From: Pseudomonas sp. TNT3
GTDB taxonomy: Bacteria > Pseudomonadota > Gammaproteobacteria > Pseudomonadales > Pseudomonadaceae
Direction of reading: 5' to 3'
Assembly: GCF_010095445.2 (NCBI RefSeq)
Contig: NZ_WFGV02000022.1
Span: forward strand, 29,062 to 93,061
DNA length: 64,000 nt
Positions within the stretch are counted from its first letter, which is position 1. Each line of letters opens with the position of its first letter. A program made the position numbers and the translations under genes. Shown in pieces: positions 60,841-64,000 of this stretch. The notes under the pieces are model-generated. The model was not told where the DNA came from and did no database searches. It was given only the letters and a program-made list of their open reading frames with translations.

Positions 60841-61752
60841 TTAGTTAAGGTTGATTTTCGTGCTGCCAACAACGTCGATGTTCACGCCAGAAAGCGTGAT
60901 GGTGCCATCCGATTTCATGACCAATTTGCTGGCACCGACTTCAAGCGTGATCGATGTCGCTGCACTGATCTTCACTTCGCCGCTATCAACGGTGACGTAA
61001 TAGGAGCCCTCCTTAACCGCGATACTGGTTTCAAGCTTGATCGTCTCGGTGTGTTTCCCGTCGACTTTGATTTCGCGATTGCCACCGACCGTGTGGCTTT
61101 CGTCAGCCTCAATCTCGGTATCCATGTTACGTTCGGCGTGGAGGCTAACTTGCTCGGCACCTGTCTTGTCTTCAAAGCGGAAGAAGTTGGCATTGGAGCC
61201 CTTCCCTTTAACCGATCTCGTCAAAAACCCGCTCTGCGTCTTGTTCGCCGGCAACGACCACGGTGGCGTGTTCTTGCTGTTGTACAAACTGCCCATGATC
61301 AACGGCCGATCAGGATTGCCGTCGAGGAACACCACCACCACTTCATCGCCAACACGGGGAATGAGGATGCTGCCGAAGCCACCGCTGGCGCCGGATTGGG
61401 CGACGCGGACCCAGCACGAACTCTTGTCGTTGTGCTCGCCCTTGCGGTCCCAGTGGAACTGCACCTTCACGCGACCGAGTTCATCGGTGAAGATTTCTTC
61501 ACCCGACGGGCCGACGACAATGGCTGTTTGCGGGCCGGAGATGGTTGGGCGCGGGGTGGTGAGTTGCGGGCGGAAGACGATCTTTTTTCGCACGCAGGAG
61601 AAGGTGTTGTAGTAGCTCGCCTGATGACCGTTGAGGTAGTTGTTGTGGCCTTCGCTTTCGACGCTCATCAACAGGAACTGGCGATCGTCGGGCGAGCCCT
61701 GATCGTGGTCGTAATGCTGCAACTCGTCGAGGTCAAATGGCGTAGCGTTCAC
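60841..61752 (-). pseudogene. VgrG spike protein, 5'-truncated
   Basis: 303 residues equal to the C-terminal half of VgrG. They include a piece of the transition region (LMSVESEGHNNYLNGHQASY), the gp5-like OB-fold (GRVKVQFHWDRKGEHNDKSS, then RVGDEVVVVFLDGNPDRPLI) and the beta-helix needle with repeated Glu/Thr/Val motifs. The gp27-like N-terminal half, about 350 residues, is missing. The frame opens at a GTG at 61752 without a ribosome site, and Rhs-derived sequence lies directly upstream, so a recombination or deletion destroyed the gene. The effector would need a VgrG from another locus. Confidence 0.85.
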
Positions 61753-61799
61753 CGCCGATGCCGCGACAGGTGATCAAGCCCAGGTCTTCCTTGGAGTAT

Positions 61800-62020
61800 T
61801 TCGTTGACCCGTGTCAGGTGCCCGCCGAGGTTGTAGCTGAACTGGTGAGTCAGGTTGCCGATCATCCGCCCACTGCGCGCTCGATGGCCGGCCCTACGAC
61901 GTACCGACTGGCGACTTCACCGGAGACGAAACCGGCGGTGAATTTCAGCACGCAGGGCATGACCGCTTTCATACCGGCCTGGGTCCCGGCCTTGGTCAGT
62001 TGGACGGTACTTCCCGTAAA
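61800..62020 (-). pseudogene. Mosaic of Rhs fragments joined to the vgrG remnant
   Basis: Two pieces lie end to end on the minus strand. The right one (about 62020-61872) encodes a hydrophobic stretch, VMPCVLKFTAGFVSGEVASR followed by YVVGPAIERAVGG and a stop, of the kind found in the N-terminal region of Rhs/PAAR proteins. The left one (about 61868-61800) encodes NLTHQFSYNLGGHLTRVNEI, which is nearly identical to part of the Rhs core at about 58200-58250. The junctions mark successive rearrangements. Confidence 0.6.
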
Positions 62021-62107
62021 ATTTATCTACGAAAAATCGAATATTTTCGACCCGCGAAGCCTACTACACTGAAAGATACTCGGCATTCAAATGATGTCTT
62101 ATGGGAA

Positions 62108-62578
62108 TCACAGCTCATCTATCGACTTTCTAACTGACTCACAAAAAAACTCTTCAAAACTGTTAGCAACCTTAATTTTCTCCCCACTTCGCTTAAAGGA
62201 AAGCTCAGTAATAACTACTGCTGCTTCGCCACCCGCGTCGCAACTAGAGGTATCAATAGAATAAATAGGGCCGTAGCCTGTAGACTTGACTACAATCATC
62301 GCCTCATCGGCATCTCCGTTATCTCTCGCAGTTTTTGTAGCAAACAAAACGCTAGGGACAGCTGTAGCAAATACGCCACTTTTAGTTATTCCATAATAAG
62401 TATCCCCGGCGAATGACATGGCACCGAACTTTTTAAGAAACAACTTGTATGACACAGGAAACCTTACTCCCAGCGCCGCTTCAAATTCAGCAATCAGGGC
62501 ATCGCTCGCCGCACCCGCACAAGCAGGATCGTCGCCAGAGGCATAAATTTCTGCTTCAATTGCATCAATATAATTCAT
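62108..62578 (-). CDS. SUKH/SMI1-KNR4 family immunity protein
   Basis: 156 residues. LIAEFEAALGVRFPVSYKLF and LKKFGAMSFAGDTYYGI are typical of the SUKH superfamily (YobK-like branch), with a beta-rich middle and a C-terminal helix ANSFEEFFCESV. It starts 10 bases after the stop of the Rhs cassette with the LHH nuclease tip and is its likely antidote. SUKH proteins are common partners of HNH/EndoVII toxins. Confidence 0.85.
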   Translation of the reverse strand: MNYIDAIEAEIYASGDDPACAGAASDALIAEFEAALGVRFPVSYKLFLKKFGAMSFAGDTYYGITKSGVFATAVPSVLFATKTARDNGDADEAMIVVKSTGYGPIYSIDTSSCDAGGEAAVVITELSFKRSGEKIKVANSFEEFFCESVRKSIDEL

Positions 62579-62588
62579 ATATCCACCT

Positions 62589-64000
62589 TCAGAAATCTAG
62601 TGATCTAAGTTTCCAATAACCCTTTTTCCAGGTATTGAAAGGACCGCGATTCATACTTTGTGGCGCGCTATTATAAAGCCGTCTGACGCCATCTGACCCA
62701 ACCCGACTTTTATCCCATTGATTAGAGTACATGTGCAGCACACGATCATTTTTTGAGTGAAAGCTACTAAGTATCTCGGCCATTGACCCGGGCTCATCTT
62801 GGGTTAGGTGGTGGAGATTAACCTCAGAACCATCCTTCCCTATCGGAGCATCACCCTTTCTCATCCTTTGAACATTCGTCCTTCCCAAATCATCAACGTA
62901 GTTAGGGTCAAATATATCTTTGCGTTGATACACCTTTCGACCTGCAACAGTTTTAGCCGCCCAGCAGTTCCAGCCTAATGGATCGGCCCAGCTATTCGCG
63001 TTTGGGGCGTATCGATAAAGGTTAAATCCACCTGCCAACCCAATCGGATCCTGCGTTATAAACCGCCCCACCTCCGGATCGTAATACCGAAAAGTATTGT
63101 AGTGCAGCCCCGTCTCGTCGTCGAAATACTGCCCCTGAAACCTCAGGTTTTGCTCAACCTTTTTCACCGTCAGCGTTTCGATGGAGCCCCAAGCCTTATA
63201 CGTCGCCTGCCAGACAATCTGCCCTTCCCGGTCAGTCATCTCCAGCGGCGTACCAATCTGGTCGGTATGGAAGTAGTAAAGCGTCTGCTCCCCGCCCTCT
63301 TCCTGATCCACCCGAGCAAGTGGCGCATAACTCCCCGGCTCATACACATAACCAACCGATTCTCACAGTCGTAACTGAACGTCTGCAGCCGGCTCATGCC
63401 ACTACGCTTTTCAATCAGGTTGCCCCACGCATCGTGGTATATTCCTGATCCCGCCACTGCTTGATCCGGTTGTCCTTCACGTGATCAAACTGACTGGTGT
63501 TGAAGTTCAGCCGGTTCGCCGCCGCGTCGTATCGGAACTCCTCACTGTCCACCAACTTGCCGGTATCACGGCTGTGCAGTTGGCCGTTGGCTTCGTACTC
63601 GTACTTGATCTCGCCGCGCAGTTTGTCGAGGGTGCGAATGAGTTCGCCGGCCGGGTCGTAGTGATGACGGCGATGGATCGGGTTGTAGGCGTGTTCTTCC
63701 AACAGCTCAGGCTGAGTGTTGGCCCGTGGGCAAAGTCAGCGTGGTCAGGTTGCTCAGTGGATCGTAGTCGTAGGACAGAGCGCCTTGGGGTGTGGTCTCT
63801 TTAATTAAGCGACCTAGCAAGTCGTAGGAAAATTCGAGCTTTTCTTCAGAAATGCCGAGTTTCTTGCCGTTGACGGTAGGCAGGCGCTCGATGGTGAGCA
63901 AGCGGTCTGCGTCATCGTAGGTGTAATCCTGACGGGCATCGGCATTGAGTTTGGCCAGCAGTCGGCCGATGGAATCGCGTTCAAATTCGGTCTGTCGTTG
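62589..64000 (-). pseudogene. Broken rhs gene with LHH (HNH/EndoVII) nuclease tip
   Basis: The last 252 codons (from about 63347) are intact: the Rhs core end (YDPEVGRFITQDPIGLAGGF), then a variable tip with GSEVNLHHLTQDEPGSMAEI, the signature of LHH nucleases. Upstream, the Rhs core is clearly present but broken when compared with the copy at 56577-58442. It lacks 175 bases at 63354 (joined at a shared TAA), one base near 63433 (CGTGG versus CGTAGG), and about 215 bases near 63716. Pieces continue to the window edge (for example YDYDPLSNLTTLTLPTGQ at about 63740). It is a silent toxin cassette unless recombined in frame. Confidence 0.85.

Noticed and set aside
61051..61773. 240-codon plus-strand open frame over the vgrG remnant
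   Set aside because: It is antisense to clear VgrG homology and has no recognisable domain.

Overview
The window looks like an accessory-rich stretch of a Pseudomonas chromosome, probably of the P. fluorescens/P. putida group. This rests on a Pseudomonas-type mqo, a KatA-type catalase, Pseudomonas-style REP palindromes, a type VI secretion (T6SS) Rhs/PAAR toxin island, and many LysR, TetR and two-component regulators. No rRNA, tRNA or CRISPR array was seen. Species assignment is inference.

Left part (0-30.6 kb): an AraC tail cut by the window edge; a LysR gene divergent from a short-chain dehydrogenase; a second LysR; a FixJ-type response regulator; an NDH-2-like flavoprotein with a small membrane protein; a TetR gene divergent from an EmrAB-like efflux pair with a palindromic operator between them; a catalase; a giant kinase/ATPase/histidine-kinase protein; then a decayed region (frameshifted TetR paralogue and a broken quinone-oxidoreductase-type gene). 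Next come mqo, a metallo-beta-lactamase-fold hydrolase divergent from a Tat-exported alpha/beta hydrolase, a Dps-like protein, a chemoreceptor fragment wrecked by IS66 pieces, two small unknown genes, and a DctPQM TRAP operon.

Middle part (30.6-54 kb): an ion-transport neighbourhood (TrkH, NhaA, DUF2254, ClC) interrupted by a large secreted multicopper oxidase; a TAXI-type TRAP operon with a DUF1850 partner; an OmpR/histidine kinase pair followed by a DD-carboxypeptidase, with a divergent, unlisted 25-codon membrane peptide; a DUF6388-like gene; a frameshifted small gene translationally coupled to a stand-alone TniQ-like protein; a perfect 15-copy GTTCAT repeat; REP palindromes; and a cache-domain NarL-type two-component pair.

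Right part (54-64 kb): a minus-strand T6SS polymorphic-toxin island. It holds a 5'-truncated vgrG, an Eag (DUF1795/DcrB) chaperone, a prePAAR-PAAR effector with a GH-E nuclease tip, a SUFU-like immunity gene, two displaced Rhs C-terminal cassettes (one with an LHH nuclease tip, one with an unrecognised short tip) and a row of SUKH/SMI1-type and unknown immunity genes. Deletions, frameshifts and mosaic joints show recombination and decay here. The intact core (chaperone, effector, immunity) may work with VgrG and T6SS machinery encoded elsewhere.
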